Shown in pieces: positions 18,405 through 29,144 of a stretch of 30,894 nt of DNA. Every line of letters begins with the position of its first letter. Position 1 is the first letter of the stretch. The position numbers and the translations under genes were made by a program. The notes beneath the pieces were generated by a model that did no database searches, was not told where the DNA came from, and was given only the letters and a program-made list of their open reading frames with translations. The stretch comes from Pseudophaeomoniella oleicola (lineage: Eukaryota > Ascomycota > Eurotiomycetes > Phaeomoniellales > Phaeomoniellaceae): contig QWDQ01000097.1 in the NCBI GenBank assembly GCA_003868215.1, forward strand, positions 1 through 30,894. Reading direction: 5' to 3'.

Positions 18405-18419
18405 AGTCTCACTTACTAA
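18405..18419 (-). promoter_or_regulatory. 15-bp element downstream of cox2, shared with orf411 flank
   Basis: Identical to 5694-5708 (AGTCTCACTTACTAA). It lies 46 bases after the cox2 stop on the minus strand. A possible RNA 3'-processing or stability signal. Confidence 0.4.
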
Positions 18420-18464
18420 ATGAAGAAGGAGTATAAAATTAAAATAACAAAAGAGTATAATAAA

Positions 18465-19184
18465 TTATGCACCTATTAAATCATATAATCAGTATAAGAA
18501 TTTATTTAAACTTACACTTTGTATAGCAATAGGCATAGAACTATGTAAAATTCCACATATTTCTGAACATTGTCCAAAATATGTACCTTCTCTATTTAAA
18601 TAAACAGAAGATTGGTTTAATCTTCCAGGGTAAGCATCAGTTTTAATACCTAAAGCAGGGCAAGCAAAAGAATGTATAACGTCAGCAGCAGATACTACAA
18701 AACGAGTGTGTGTTAATTCAGGTATTATAACTCTATTATCAACTTCTAACATTCTAAGAGTACCTTCTTCTAAATCACTTTCAGGGACAATATAAGAATC
18801 AAATTCTATATATTCATCATCAATATTTGTAAAATCGGGATATTGGTAACTTCAATATCATTGATGTCCCTCACCATATATAACTAAAGCAGGGTCAATA
18901 ACTTCATCCATTAAATATAATAATTTAAATGAAGGGAATGCTATTAATATAAGAATTAAAGCTGGAGTTATTGTCCATATTAGTTCAATCAATGTACCAT
19001 GATTTACATATTTATTAGATATCTTTTTTTTAGAATATGTTAAAACTATAGAGAAGAATATTCAAGTAACAGAAAACAGAATAATAGTTAAATAAAAGAA
19101 AATATTATTATGTAATTCTTCCAATCCTTCCATTTGAGGTGTAGCACTATCTTGGAAAAATATACCTCAAGGTTCTGGAGCATC
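18465..19184 (-). CDS. cox2: Cytochrome c oxidase subunit 2 part of a cox1-cox2 fused frame
   Basis: Subunit 2 of complex IV carries the binuclear CuA centre that receives electrons from cytochrome c. The region begins [20 protein letters not shown], where free-standing fungal cox2 has its Met. It has two membrane helices, then the CuA domain with [18 protein letters not shown] (two Cys, Glu, His, Met ligands). It ends LYWLYDLIGA, the last Trp being TGA. The segment is about 239 aa. No ATG or stop separates it from cox1: the frame continues from SPPKPHAFVSLPLQS through a short linker (LLGVSLIFNKTEL). It is presumably made as a fusion and cleaved, or started at a non-ATG codon. Confidence 0.95.
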
Positions 19185-20831
<1,647 letters not shown>

Positions 20832-20880
20832 TTGTTGTTTTTTTTTAGGTAATCTAGGTCTAGATGTAAATGTAAATGAT

Positions 20881-20924
20881 TATAAACCTAAATATTAAGT
20901 AGTAGTACTTTATTTAGGTTTATA
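20881..20924 (-). promoter_or_regulatory. Hairpin in the cox1 5' leader
   Basis: TATAAACCTAAATA and its exact complement TATTTAGGTTTATA form a 14-bp stem around a 16-base loop, 50 bases before the cox1 ATG. A role in cox1 translation control or mRNA 5'-end formation is inference. Confidence 0.6.
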
Positions 20925-20975
20925 TTTTTTAATTTATATAATAAATTATATTTATATTTCTATATTATTTATTAT

Positions 20976-21011
20976 TTCTTCCTTTAAAGGAAAATTTCCT
21001 TTTACTACTTT
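20976..21011 (-). promoter_or_regulatory. TTCTTCC...ACTACTTT element, copy 3, before cox1
   Basis: TTCTTCCTTTAAAGGAA (a palindrome) is followed by AAATTTCC and TTTTACTACTTT. It lies about 145 bases before the cox1 ATG, between the leader hairpin and tRNA-Ser. Confidence 0.5.
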
Positions 21012-21083
21012 ATTTTAATTAATATTTATATTTATTTATTTTTTATTTTTTCTTATTCTTTTTTCTTTATTTTTTGTTCGTGG

Positions 21084-21169
21084 CAGAGAATATCCGATTC
21101 GAACGGATGTGGTAGTAAACACCAAATAAGTTTCAAGCTTATCACCATAAGCCTCTCGGTCAATTCTCT
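21084..21169 (-). tRNA. trnS: tRNA-Ser (TGA)
   Basis: Type II tRNA. The acceptor is AGAGAAT/ATTCTCT, the anticodon stem ATAAG/CTTAT and the loop CTTGAAA, giving TGA for UCN serine codons. Confidence 0.95.
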
Positions 21170-21175
21170 AAAACC

Positions 21176-21228
21176 GAATATATAAAGATTTAATTATTAA
21201 ATCTTTATATATTCAACCTTTAAAGGTT
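21176..21228. repeat. Tandem pair of perfect hairpins between tRNA-Ser and tRNA-Ile
   Basis: A 17-bp perfect stem starting GAATATATAAAGATTTA with a 5-base loop (21176-21214) is followed at once by the 14-base palindrome AACCTTTAAAGGTT (21215-21228). Two adjacent hairpins resemble the double-hairpin elements of fungal mtDNA, though these are AT-rich. It may be a processing signal between the two tRNAs. Confidence 0.85.
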
Positions 21229-21235
21229 ATGATTC

Positions 21236-21307
21236 TGATTCTTCCAGGTTTCGAACTTGGATCACATCCTTATCAAAAATGCACTTTACCCATTAAGTTA
21301 AAGAATC
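21236..21307 (-). tRNA. trnI: tRNA-Ile (GAT)
   Basis: The acceptor is GATTCTT/AAGAATC and the anticodon loop TTGATAA gives GAT. No base separates it from tRNA-Gly. Confidence 0.94.
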
Positions 21308-21379
21308 TATGGCTAGCCGAATTCGAATCGACACCCTTCGTTTGGAAGACGATGAGTCTACCTATTAACCTATAGCCAT
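21308..21379 (-). tRNA. trnG: tRNA-Gly (TCC)
   Basis: The acceptor is ATGGCTA/TAGCCAT and the anticodon loop CTTCCAA gives TCC. Confidence 0.94.
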
Positions 21380-21387
21380 TTTAATTA

Positions 21388-21457
21388 CTCCTATTTTGGA
21401 ATTGAACCAAAATCCGAATATTAGAAGTATTCTGCTCTGCCTATTAAGCTAATAGGA
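21388..21457 (-). tRNA. trnR: tRNA-Arg (TCT)
   Basis: The acceptor is TCCTATT/AATAGGA, the anticodon stem GAATA/TATTC and the loop CTTCTAA, giving TCT for AGR codons. Confidence 0.94.
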
Positions 21458-21469
21458 AATTAAATAATT

Positions 21470-21552
21470 AGGAGAAAAGAGATTCGAACTCTTAAAAGTA
21501 TATTACTATTGAGTTTACAGCTCAACCCTTCTTACCAATAAAGGAATTCTCC
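21470..21552 (-). tRNA. trnY: tRNA-Tyr (GTA)
   Basis: The acceptor is GGAGAA/TTCTCC, the anticodon stem TTGAG/CTCAA and the loop CTGTAAA, giving GTA. It has the longer variable arm common in fungal mitochondrial tRNA-Tyr. Confidence 0.94.
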
Positions 21553-21700
21553 TTATTTAAATTAAATTTATTTTTATAAGTAATTAATAATTGAATTATT
21601 ATTTTTATTAGAATTTTAAATGTTTATTAATTATATATTAATTAATGATATTGTGCCTTTACCTGCAAACTCTAAATAAAAAAAAATAAATAAATATAAA

Positions 21701-21772
21701 TAAGACCTACAGGATTCGAACCTATAATATAATGATTAAAAGTCATATGTTTTACCATTAAACTAAAGTCTC
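21701..21772 (-). tRNA. trnK: tRNA-Lys (TTT)
   Basis: The acceptor is GAGACTT/AGGTCTT with G-T pairs, the anticodon loop CTTTTAA gives TTT and the T stem is ATAGG/CCTGT. It lies 45 bases after the nad6 stop. Confidence 0.92.
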
Positions 21773-21817
21773 TAAATTTTAATTAAAAAAGATAAGAATC
21801 CAAACAGCAAATAAAGA

Positions 21818-22594
21818 TTAAACATCTTTCTGTTTAATAGTGATAACAATAGCACCAACCATAGCTAATAATAAAATAATAGAACTAATAATTAATCATA
21901 TAGAATAACTAGAATATAAAACATTACCAATACTCATAATATCAATACTATCAGTAATATTACCATCCCAATTTTTAGAAGAAACATAAGATATTTGATT
22001 ATTACTATATAAATAATCAGATAATTTATTAATTTCACCTTTGAATAAGACATCAATAAAAGAATCATATCTAACATTTTGGTCAGGTAAAATTTTATTA
22101 ATAGGATTAATAAAAGCTAAAATAGTTAAAATAGCTAAAGGTATATTATTATTAGTATCACTAATAAGCTCTGAAACTCTAATGTTAATTAACATTAAAA
22201 TGAAAAGAAATAGAATAGATACAGCACCAACATAAACTAATAAATAAGAAATACCAATAAATTTTGCTCCAATTAAAATTAAATAAACAGATATTGTAGA
22301 AAACAACATTATTAAAAATAATACAGAAACAATAGGATTTTTACTTACAATAATAAAAATACCAAAAAGAATAGAAATAATAGATAATAAATCTAAAAAC
22401 AAAGAAAAAAATCCACTGCCTGCACTGAAAATTTCATTTAAAACGTAAATAGTCATAAAAACAATAATTATAATCTTATCTAAAAGAAATATCTCTTTTT
22501 GGAATTGAACCAAAATAAAAGCAATACCAGCTAAAGATGTTGTAAAAGTAAGTACTTTTACAACTTGTATCGAGATTAAAGGCTTAAAAACCAT
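21818..22594 (-). CDS. nad6: NADH dehydrogenase subunit 6
   Basis: Membrane subunit of complex I homologous to NuoJ, 258 aa under code 4. The ATG giving MVFKPLISIQVV is preferred over a GTG five codons upstream. Family blocks include NPIVSVLFLIMLFSTISVYL, FIGISYLLVYVGAVSILFLF with the pi-bulge helix, and the C-terminal AMVGAIVITIKQKDV that follows a TGA-Trp. The length is at the normal fungal size. It directly follows rrnS. Confidence 0.96.
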
Positions 22595-22627
22595 ATAAAA
22601 AAGATACACAAATTAAACTAAAAATAA

Positions 22628-24047
22628 TAAATCCCGTGCAACTTCCGTTACACGAACCATATTTCGACTTAACACCAATCAAGATCACGCATACGAAGTT
22701 TATCTAAACACGAGTATAAAGCTATTAATAAATACTAAAATGAATAAATACCCAAACTTATTGCGCATATCCCTTTCAGCGCCTGACGAGTAGTTAGTAC
22801 CCATCTGAGGTTATATTCACCGTGACGTGGTGATTCACGATTACTAGTAATTTCTTATTCATGCAGTCGAATTTCAGACTACAATTCACAAATAGTTATA
22901 TCCTTTTTTAAGGATTAGCTAAATTTCACAATTTTGCTTCCCTTTGTAAAGGCATATGTGGCACGTCTATAGCCCACAACATTAAGGCCATGATGACTTG
23001 TCTTAATCCCTTTTATCTAACCAATAATATTGGCGAACTACTTTATAATATAAATAAAAGTAAGGGTTTGCGCTAATTAAAGGAGTTAACCATATCTCAC
23101 GACATTAGCTAAAGACAGCCGTGCAGCACTTGTATTTTATTCAAGTTGTGGTAAGGTTATTCGCGGATCATCGAATTAAATAACATACTTCACTACTGGT
23201 TTCAAAAACGGTCTAATGATTTCAATTTGAGCGTTGCCGCTTTACTCATGAGGTGGAATGCTTTCACTTTCATTTATAAACTAATAGTTTATTAAAGATA
23301 TTATTTTATCTTTTATACTAGTTTATGGCATTCAGATTTTTCTCCTAGGACTATTAGGGTCTCTAATCCTTATCGTTACCCTAGGCTTCGTCCCTCAACG
23401 TCAGTTTTTACATAGAAGGTCGCCTTCGCCGTTACCAGTCCCTACAGTATAAACGAATTTTAACTCTACTCTGTAAGTTCTACCTTCTCTCATAAAACTC
23501 TAGAAAATTAGTTCCAATTTTGGCTTTATTTTCCGTCTAGGTACCCTTTAAACCCATTAAAGATGAATAACACTAGTCTTCTACGTATTACCGCGTCTGC
23601 TGGCACGTAATTTAGACAAGACTTATAGATAAACAATTGTCATAATCATTTATTTATCTAGAATTTTATACGACATACTCGTTAATACATTCTTCCAAGT
23701 TGCTGGTTCAGCCTTTAGGCCATTGACCAATATTCCTCACTGCTGTGCGATGCGCCGTGGGGTTTTTTCAGACCCACTGTGGTCGATCGACCTCTCAGTC
23801 TCGACTACCAGAATTTTAGCTAGATTTTCTATTACTCTTCCGGGTAATATTATAATATCTTTTAGCGAAATTTACTTTTTCTTTACTATATAAGGGATTT
23901 TTCCCCTTACTAAAAGGTAATTATAATATTTTTACTCACCTGTTCACCACTTCACCTTTTCTTAAAGTGACGTTCGATTAGCATGTGTTAAGCACTTGGA
24001 CAGCGTTCATTCAGAGCCATCATCAAACTCAATTTTTATATTCTATA
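22628..24047 (-). rRNA. rrnS: Small subunit ribosomal RNA
   Basis: Small rRNA of the mitochondrial ribosome. The 5' end is marked by the complement of GAGTTTGATGATGGCTCTGA near 24020-24035 and the following AACGCTGTCC. Universal segments such as the 530 loop and the decoding-site helix (near 22640-22680, complement of TAAGTCGAAATATGGTTCGT) are visible. The ends are approximate. About 1.42 kb, compact, with no intron. The 29-bp element shared with rrnL lies immediately upstream. Confidence 0.94.
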
Positions 24048-24051
24048 TTAC

Positions 24052-24080
24052 TATAGGATATAATTAATAATATATTTTTT
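24052..24080 (-). promoter_or_regulatory. 29-bp element upstream of rrnS, shared with rrnL
   Basis: Exact copy of 12468-12496. It ends within about five bases of the expected rrnS 5' end, so it is a good candidate for a transcription start or a 5' processing site. Confidence 0.6.
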
Positions 24081-24330
24081 ATTAGGATTCCCTTTACAAA
24101 TAAGCAGATTTATGTTGATTGTACGTGTACTAAATTTAATGCTTTGTATATTAATATGTCTCAATACCTTTTATATTTTATTTTTATTTTATGGTTTTAT
24201 ACATAATTAGCTCTGACTTTTCTTATATTTATTCTATAATATTTAAGTATATAATATTATATTAACAAATATTATACTTATGTGGTAAGATATCCTATTA
24301 GCTGGTTAATAAATTAATAAATTAAATTTA

Positions 24331-25107
24331 TTAATGTAAATCTAAACTATCTTTTATATAAGATGAACTTAAAACTACAAAAACTTGTGCTTGAATAAAG
24401 GCTATACCTAATTCTAATGCAGAAAAGGCTATTATAAATGCTAAAGGTATTAAACCTAAGAAGAAATATATAATTCCAGATGTCATTATATTATATGTAA
24501 ATCCTCCTAAAATATTTAATAACATGTGACCACTTAAAATATTAGCACCTAATCTTAAACCTAATGATACAGGTCTTGATAAATATGAAATAAATTCTAT
24601 TAAAACTAATAAAGGTAATAAAGCCAGAGGACAACCTGCTGGTACAAATAATGAAAAGAATTCTAATCCGTGTTTATTAAAACCTACTATAGTTGCACCT
24701 ATTACTACTGTAAAACTCATTGAAAATGTTAATATAAAATGAGATGTAGCTGAAAAACTATATGGTACTAATCCTATTAAGTTATTTATTAATATATATA
24801 TAAATAATGTATATATTAAAGGAAAATATACTTGTCCTTTTTTTTCATTAATTTGTCCCACTACTATACTATGTACTGTAGCATATATTGTTTCTTGACT
24901 TATTGATCAATTATTAGGTGTTATATAATTGAAATTTGTTGATACTAAATGCACTATTAATATTATTGATAATGCTATTAATAAGTATAATCCTATGTTT
25001 GTTAATGAAATTTGAGTATTTCCTAATATATTAGCTTTTATACTTATTAAATCTCTAATTTCAAATTGGTCCAAGGGACTATTTGATAGATATATGTTTT
25101 TTGTCAT
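24331..25107 (-). CDS. atp6: ATP synthase subunit a (F0 subunit 6)
   Basis: Subunit a of complex V, which forms the proton half-channels against the c-ring. 258 aa under code 4; the first TGA-Trp is in NNWSISQET. The essential Arg lies in SLGLRLGANILSGHMLL, and the C-terminal helix ALELGIAFIQAQVFVVL carries the conserved Glu and Gln. The N terminus MTKNIYLSNSPLDQFEIRDL includes the leader peptide usually removed in fungi. It follows atp8 by 52 bases, a conserved pairing. Confidence 0.97.
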
Positions 25108-25159
25108 TTTTTTGTTATTTTTGTTATTTATTTGTTTCAGTTTTTTTATTTATACTAAA

Positions 25160-25309
25160 TTATATTAATTTACTTATGTAATTTCTAGCTGTGTATAATA
25201 ATACATTTCTAGGTAATATATATTTAGAAAACATATAAATTAATACAATAAGCACTAAAAAATTAAATGTTACTTGATTTACAAAATATATAGGATTAAG
25301 TTGTGGCAT
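25160..25309 (-). CDS. atp8: ATP synthase subunit 8
   Basis: Small membrane subunit of the F0 stalk, 49 aa. It begins with the family signature [20 protein letters not shown], has one membrane helix, and ends with a basic tail ([16 protein letters not shown]). The length is normal. It lies between atp9 and atp6. Confidence 0.96.
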   Translation of the reverse strand: MPQLNPIYFVNQVTFNFLVLIVLIYMFSKYILPRNVLLYTARNYISKLI

Positions 25310-25561
25310 TTTATTTGTTTCTTTTTTAACACTCTCGTTTATTTGTTAATTACTTATAACTAGATAAAATTCCGTTTATATTAATAAAAAATATGCATAA
25401 ATATTTATACATATTTTTTATATTATTTAATTTTAAGTTAAATTAAAAAACTTTAAGTTATATTATAGTTTAAATACTTTATATTATATATTTTTTATAT
25501 TATAATTATAATGTCCATCTTTATCTTAAACATTTTTATCCTAAATTTATTATCCTAATTT

Positions 25562-25855
<294 letters not shown>

Positions 25856-25860
<5 letters not shown>

Positions 25861-26878
25861 TTAAATAAATATTTACAGGTATTATAGAACAACTGTATAT
25901 TATACATGGAATTAATATAATAAAAGCAATAACAATAGGAAGTAATATTATTCAACAAAATAACATTAATTGATCATAACGAGCTCTAGGTAGAGAAGCT
26001 CTTGCTCATATAAAAACAAAAATTAAAAAACATGTTTTAATTCCTAAATTTAAACTAGACACTAAACCTAAAATAAATATATTTTCGAAGAATAAAGAGG
26101 TTAAAGAAAAAAATTCTAAATAACCTCCAATAAAAAGTAAACTGGCTAAAATACAAATTAAAACTATACTAGCATACTCAGCTAAGAAAAAGAAAACGAA
26201 TATAACAGCAGAGTGTTCTGTCATAAAACCACTTACAAGTTCTGATTCCGCTTCAGCCAAATCAAAGGGAGCTCTGTTTGTTTCTGCTATTGAACCTATG
26301 AAAAATATTATAAATATAGGTAATAAGGGTATAAAGAAATATATACTTTTTTGGGCTTCAACATTTAATGTTAAGTTTAAATTACCTGATATTAATACTA
26401 CTATGATTATTACTGAACTTAATATTAATTCATAACTAATTAATTGAGCAGTACTTCTTAATGAACCTAAAAAGGCATATTTAGAATTAGCTGATCAACC
26501 TGCTAGTAATATACCATAAGTTGATAATGAAGATACAGCTAATGAATATAAAATACCTAAATTTAAATCAGCTATTGTTAAACCTGGTCCGTAAGGAATA
26601 ACTGCAAAACCTAAAAGAGAAAATATTAAAGTTATAACTGGCCCTATGAAAAATAATATAATATTTGATTGTGAAGGTGCTACATATTCTTTTAATAATA
26701 ATTTTAAGGCATCTGCAAAAGCTTGTAGTAATCCATAAAATCCTACTGAATTAGGACCTAGTCTACGTTGCATACTTGCCATGGCTTTTCTTTCTGCTAC
26801 TGTTACAAATGCTACTCCTAGTAACATAGGTATTAAAACAGATACAACTTCTAATATAGGTGCTAAAATACTATACAT
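25856..26878 (-). CDS. nad1: NADH dehydrogenase subunit 1
   Basis: Membrane subunit of complex I next to the quinone channel, 340 aa under code 4. It begins MYSILAPILEVVSVLIPMLL. Typical blocks are FVTVAERKAMASMQRRLGPN, NRAPFDLAEAESELVSGF in the quinone-channel loop, and the C-terminal SLPRARYDQLMLFCW. A degenerate copy of its final part lies at about 27711-27850. No intron is present. The length is normal. Confidence 0.97.
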
Positions 26879-26981
26879 TTATTTTTTATTTATTTTTTTG
26901 ATCTTTATCGATCATTTTTTATCATTTTTGTTAAACTTCATAATAGTGTTATTAGTATGTATTTCATTGGTATGGGGTTTG

Positions 26982-27008
26982 ATTAAGCCTACATTGTAGG
27001 CTTAATCC
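26982..27008 (-). terminator. 12-bp hairpin spanning the orf232 stop codon
   Basis: GATTAAGCCTAC and its complement GTAGGCTTAATC form a perfect stem with a 3-base loop. On the minus strand the orf232 TAA lies in the 5' arm. A stem-loop exactly at a gene's 3' end suggests RNA 3'-end formation or protection. Confidence 0.55.
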
Positions 27009-27700
27009 CATTTTGCGGTAAATACTATGGTTTTGGGTCTATGTTCTTTCTCTAATATTTTATATTTATGATTACGAATATTTGTATCGTATATGTACAT
27101 ATTGTAATCTGATTTAAATATTGTAAGTAAACAAGAAACATTTAGTTTATAGGATGAGTTTATATACTTTCCTTTAAATTTAAGTATATCCCCATTAGGC
27201 AAAATTTTGTATAATCTAGAAGTTGTGTGGCGTGGTGATGGACATGATGATTTTAAAAATACAGATTTTAGGGGATTATATTTGTCTATGATAGATATAT
27301 ATCATTTTTTATGGTAATAATTTATAATTATTTTATATCTATTATTATTTCTGATATACATATAATTAAGAAAAATCAAAAAATCTATTAACAATACAGT
27401 AAATATAAATATCGTTTTATATCCAATATCAAGATTTACTAAACTTATAGAAGCTAATGTTGAATAACATAAATCTTCAAATATTAATACTTTAAATGTT
27501 AAATATAATTTTGTATCTGCTAATCATGTGTAAGCTAATCCTGTTCCAGTATAATCATAGGGATCTAGAGAATTATAATTAATATTGGCTTCCATATAAG
27601 AGTTAAATACTGTTAGTTTTTCTATTCTTACAAGATATTCTGCTAAAATTGCATCTAATGAACTAACATTTAATATATCAATATAAAGAGAGTACGGCAT
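27002..27700 (-). CDS. orf232, unrecognised accessory protein with one membrane segment
   Basis: The code-4 frame of 232 codons uses TGA as Trp at two sites (LAYTWLADT, KKWYISIID) and TGG at the end (TAKWD). It begins MPYSLYIDILNVSSLDAILA. A single hydrophobic segment at about residues 98-122 (IFIFTVLLIDFLIFLNYMYI) is followed by a basic C-terminal half (RNNNRYKIIIN, EKEHRPKTIVF). No LAGLIDADG, GIY-YIG or polymerase motif was seen and I recognise no family. The start is supported by the copied atp9 leader ending 10 bases upstream, and the stop by a 12-bp hairpin. The intact frame despite strong AT pressure suggests selection. Confidence 0.7.
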
Positions 27701-27710
27701 ATTTTATATA

Positions 27711-27850
27711 TTTATTTATGGGTTAGGTTACTTATCCTTTGGTATAAAATTACTTTATAAATATTTAGTTAAATAAATATATAAAAGCAATAAGAGTATG
27801 TAGTAAAAATATTAAACAAAATAACATTAATTGGTTTATATTTTTTTATA
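27711..27850 (-). pseudogene. Degenerate duplicate of the nad1 3' end plus exact atp9 leader copy
   Basis: Positions 27711-27773 match 25798-25860 exactly. Beyond, about 27774-27850 matches the last coding part of nad1 (for example AACAAAATAACATTAATTG at 27818-27836 and ATAAAAGCAATAA at 27781-27793) with substitutions and a loss of roughly 50 bases. The nad1 reading frame is destroyed. The CCGTTCTAGG at its far edge lines up with the nad1 LPRAR codons but is here the end of orf428 (KPRTAR). It is a partial nad1 tail, not a functional gene. Confidence 0.75.
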
Positions 27851-27852
27851 CT

Positions 27853-29139
27853 TTATCTTGCCGTTCTAGGTTTGATATGTAATATTAAATTAGAAGGACT
27901 TTTACTTTCGAAATATAAAACTTTATCTGGAGTAGTTGTTCAATTAGCCTGAATTATTGATCTAGCCGCTACATTACCAACAAAGATATCGTTATCTAGT
28001 TCTGCAGTTCTTATCCCTCCCTTAGAATATGTAAACTTTGTACATTTAACTTCAAGACCATCTTCCAATTTCTTTTGAACTACTTCCATAGGAAAACGTC
28101 TAGAAGGTGACACTAGCGCATAATGCATAGGAGAATCTGTAGGATGGTTTCTATCAAAAAGATATAATTCTATGGTCTCATCATCATTTCTTTCTATAAC
28201 ATAATCTGCTAATATTATTCTAGGTGCAGGAACTGGTGCTGGTGCAGGTGCAATAGGTACATATGAAATTGGACGCGGTGGTGTTTCGGGGAACTCTACA
28301 GTAATGTCTGTACTTGCACGGACTAAAGCTTCAAATTGATCAATATTTCCTGCTAAACTTTTTAAAGAACCATGAGGTACACTTCTCATAGAACGTGCTG
28401 TAGGATTAGTTGGTGCATTTGGTGCATTTGGTACATTTGGTGCATTTGGTGTATCAGGTACATTTGGTACATTTGATGCATCAGGTATATTTGGAATATT
28501 TGGAGCATTAGGTATATTTGGTGAATCAATAGGATTTAATAAACTTGATATAGATAGTACTCTTAATGGTTCTGGTAAACTTGGTACAGTTGGCATTCTT
28601 GGTACTAATCCTGGGCTTAGACTTGATCCTGAACTTGATCCTGAACTTGATCCTACGTTTGATCCTGCGTTTGAATTTGCAAAGTTTATAATGCTTGATA
28701 TATTTCGTTCAATATCATTCATAATATTATTATCATTGTGAGTTGCTAAACAATTGGCTAATTGTTCCATTCCTAAAAATTTATTAATATTATGAAACAT
28801 ATAAATAATATAATTTATACCTTCATCCGATCTAATATATTCTATAAATAAATAACCAAGTAACATAAGTAATAGATCGAAAATAATCATATATTTAATA
28901 TTTAAAGTAAATATTATACATACAACTATAAAAAGAATAATTACTGGTATTATTAAGTTTAAAGTAAATATATTTATTAAAGATGAATAGAAAGTAAATT
29001 TATATATTGCACAAAAAATAATTTTTAGGCCTAAACAAGCTAAAGATATAGCCAACGCTGTAATTAATTTATTTTTAACTTGTAATCTAGGTAGATAGCT
29101 ATATTTATTTACTTTCGTAAATAAATCTTTAGACTTCAC
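27853..29139 (-). CDS. orf428, membrane-anchored repeat protein of unknown function
   Basis: The frame begins at GTG five bases after the cob stop (no ATG before residue 83) and runs 428 codons under code 4, with a TGA-Trp in QANWTTTPDK. The N terminus is basic, then there are three hydrophobic helices (about residues 25-47, 52-80, 83-101). A Gly/Ser linker (GSSSGSSSGSS, near 163-173) leads to Pro-Asn-Ala repeats of the PNAPNVPN type (about 207-243) and PAPAPVPAPR (298-307). A more ordered C-terminal domain of about 120 residues follows (ERNDDETIELYLFDRNHP). It ends HIKPRTAR, where the nad1-like duplicate begins. The family is not recognised; an inner-membrane protein with an exposed tail is the likely topology. 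Confidence 0.65.
28409..28515 (-). repeat. 9-bp coding repeat (Pro-Asn-Ala type) in orf428
   Basis: Units related to GGTGCATTT/GGTACATTT/GGTATATTT are repeated about a dozen times, encoding PNA/PNV/PNI triplets. Slippage is the likely source; the frame is preserved throughout. Confidence 0.85.
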
Positions 29140-29144
29140 AGTGC

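Larger units (their letters stand above)
18028..18464 (-). other. Spacer between cox2 and nad4 with leader, repeats and GC hairpin
   Basis: This 437-base stretch has no gene. Next to nad4 is the 57-bp leader shared with orf411, followed by a local duplication of AATAAGGTCTTTA (18079-18091 and 18097-18109). A GC-rich hairpin lies at 18222-18248, and the 15-bp element shared with the orf411 3' flank at 18405-18419. The rest is plain AT-rich sequence. Confidence 0.8.
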
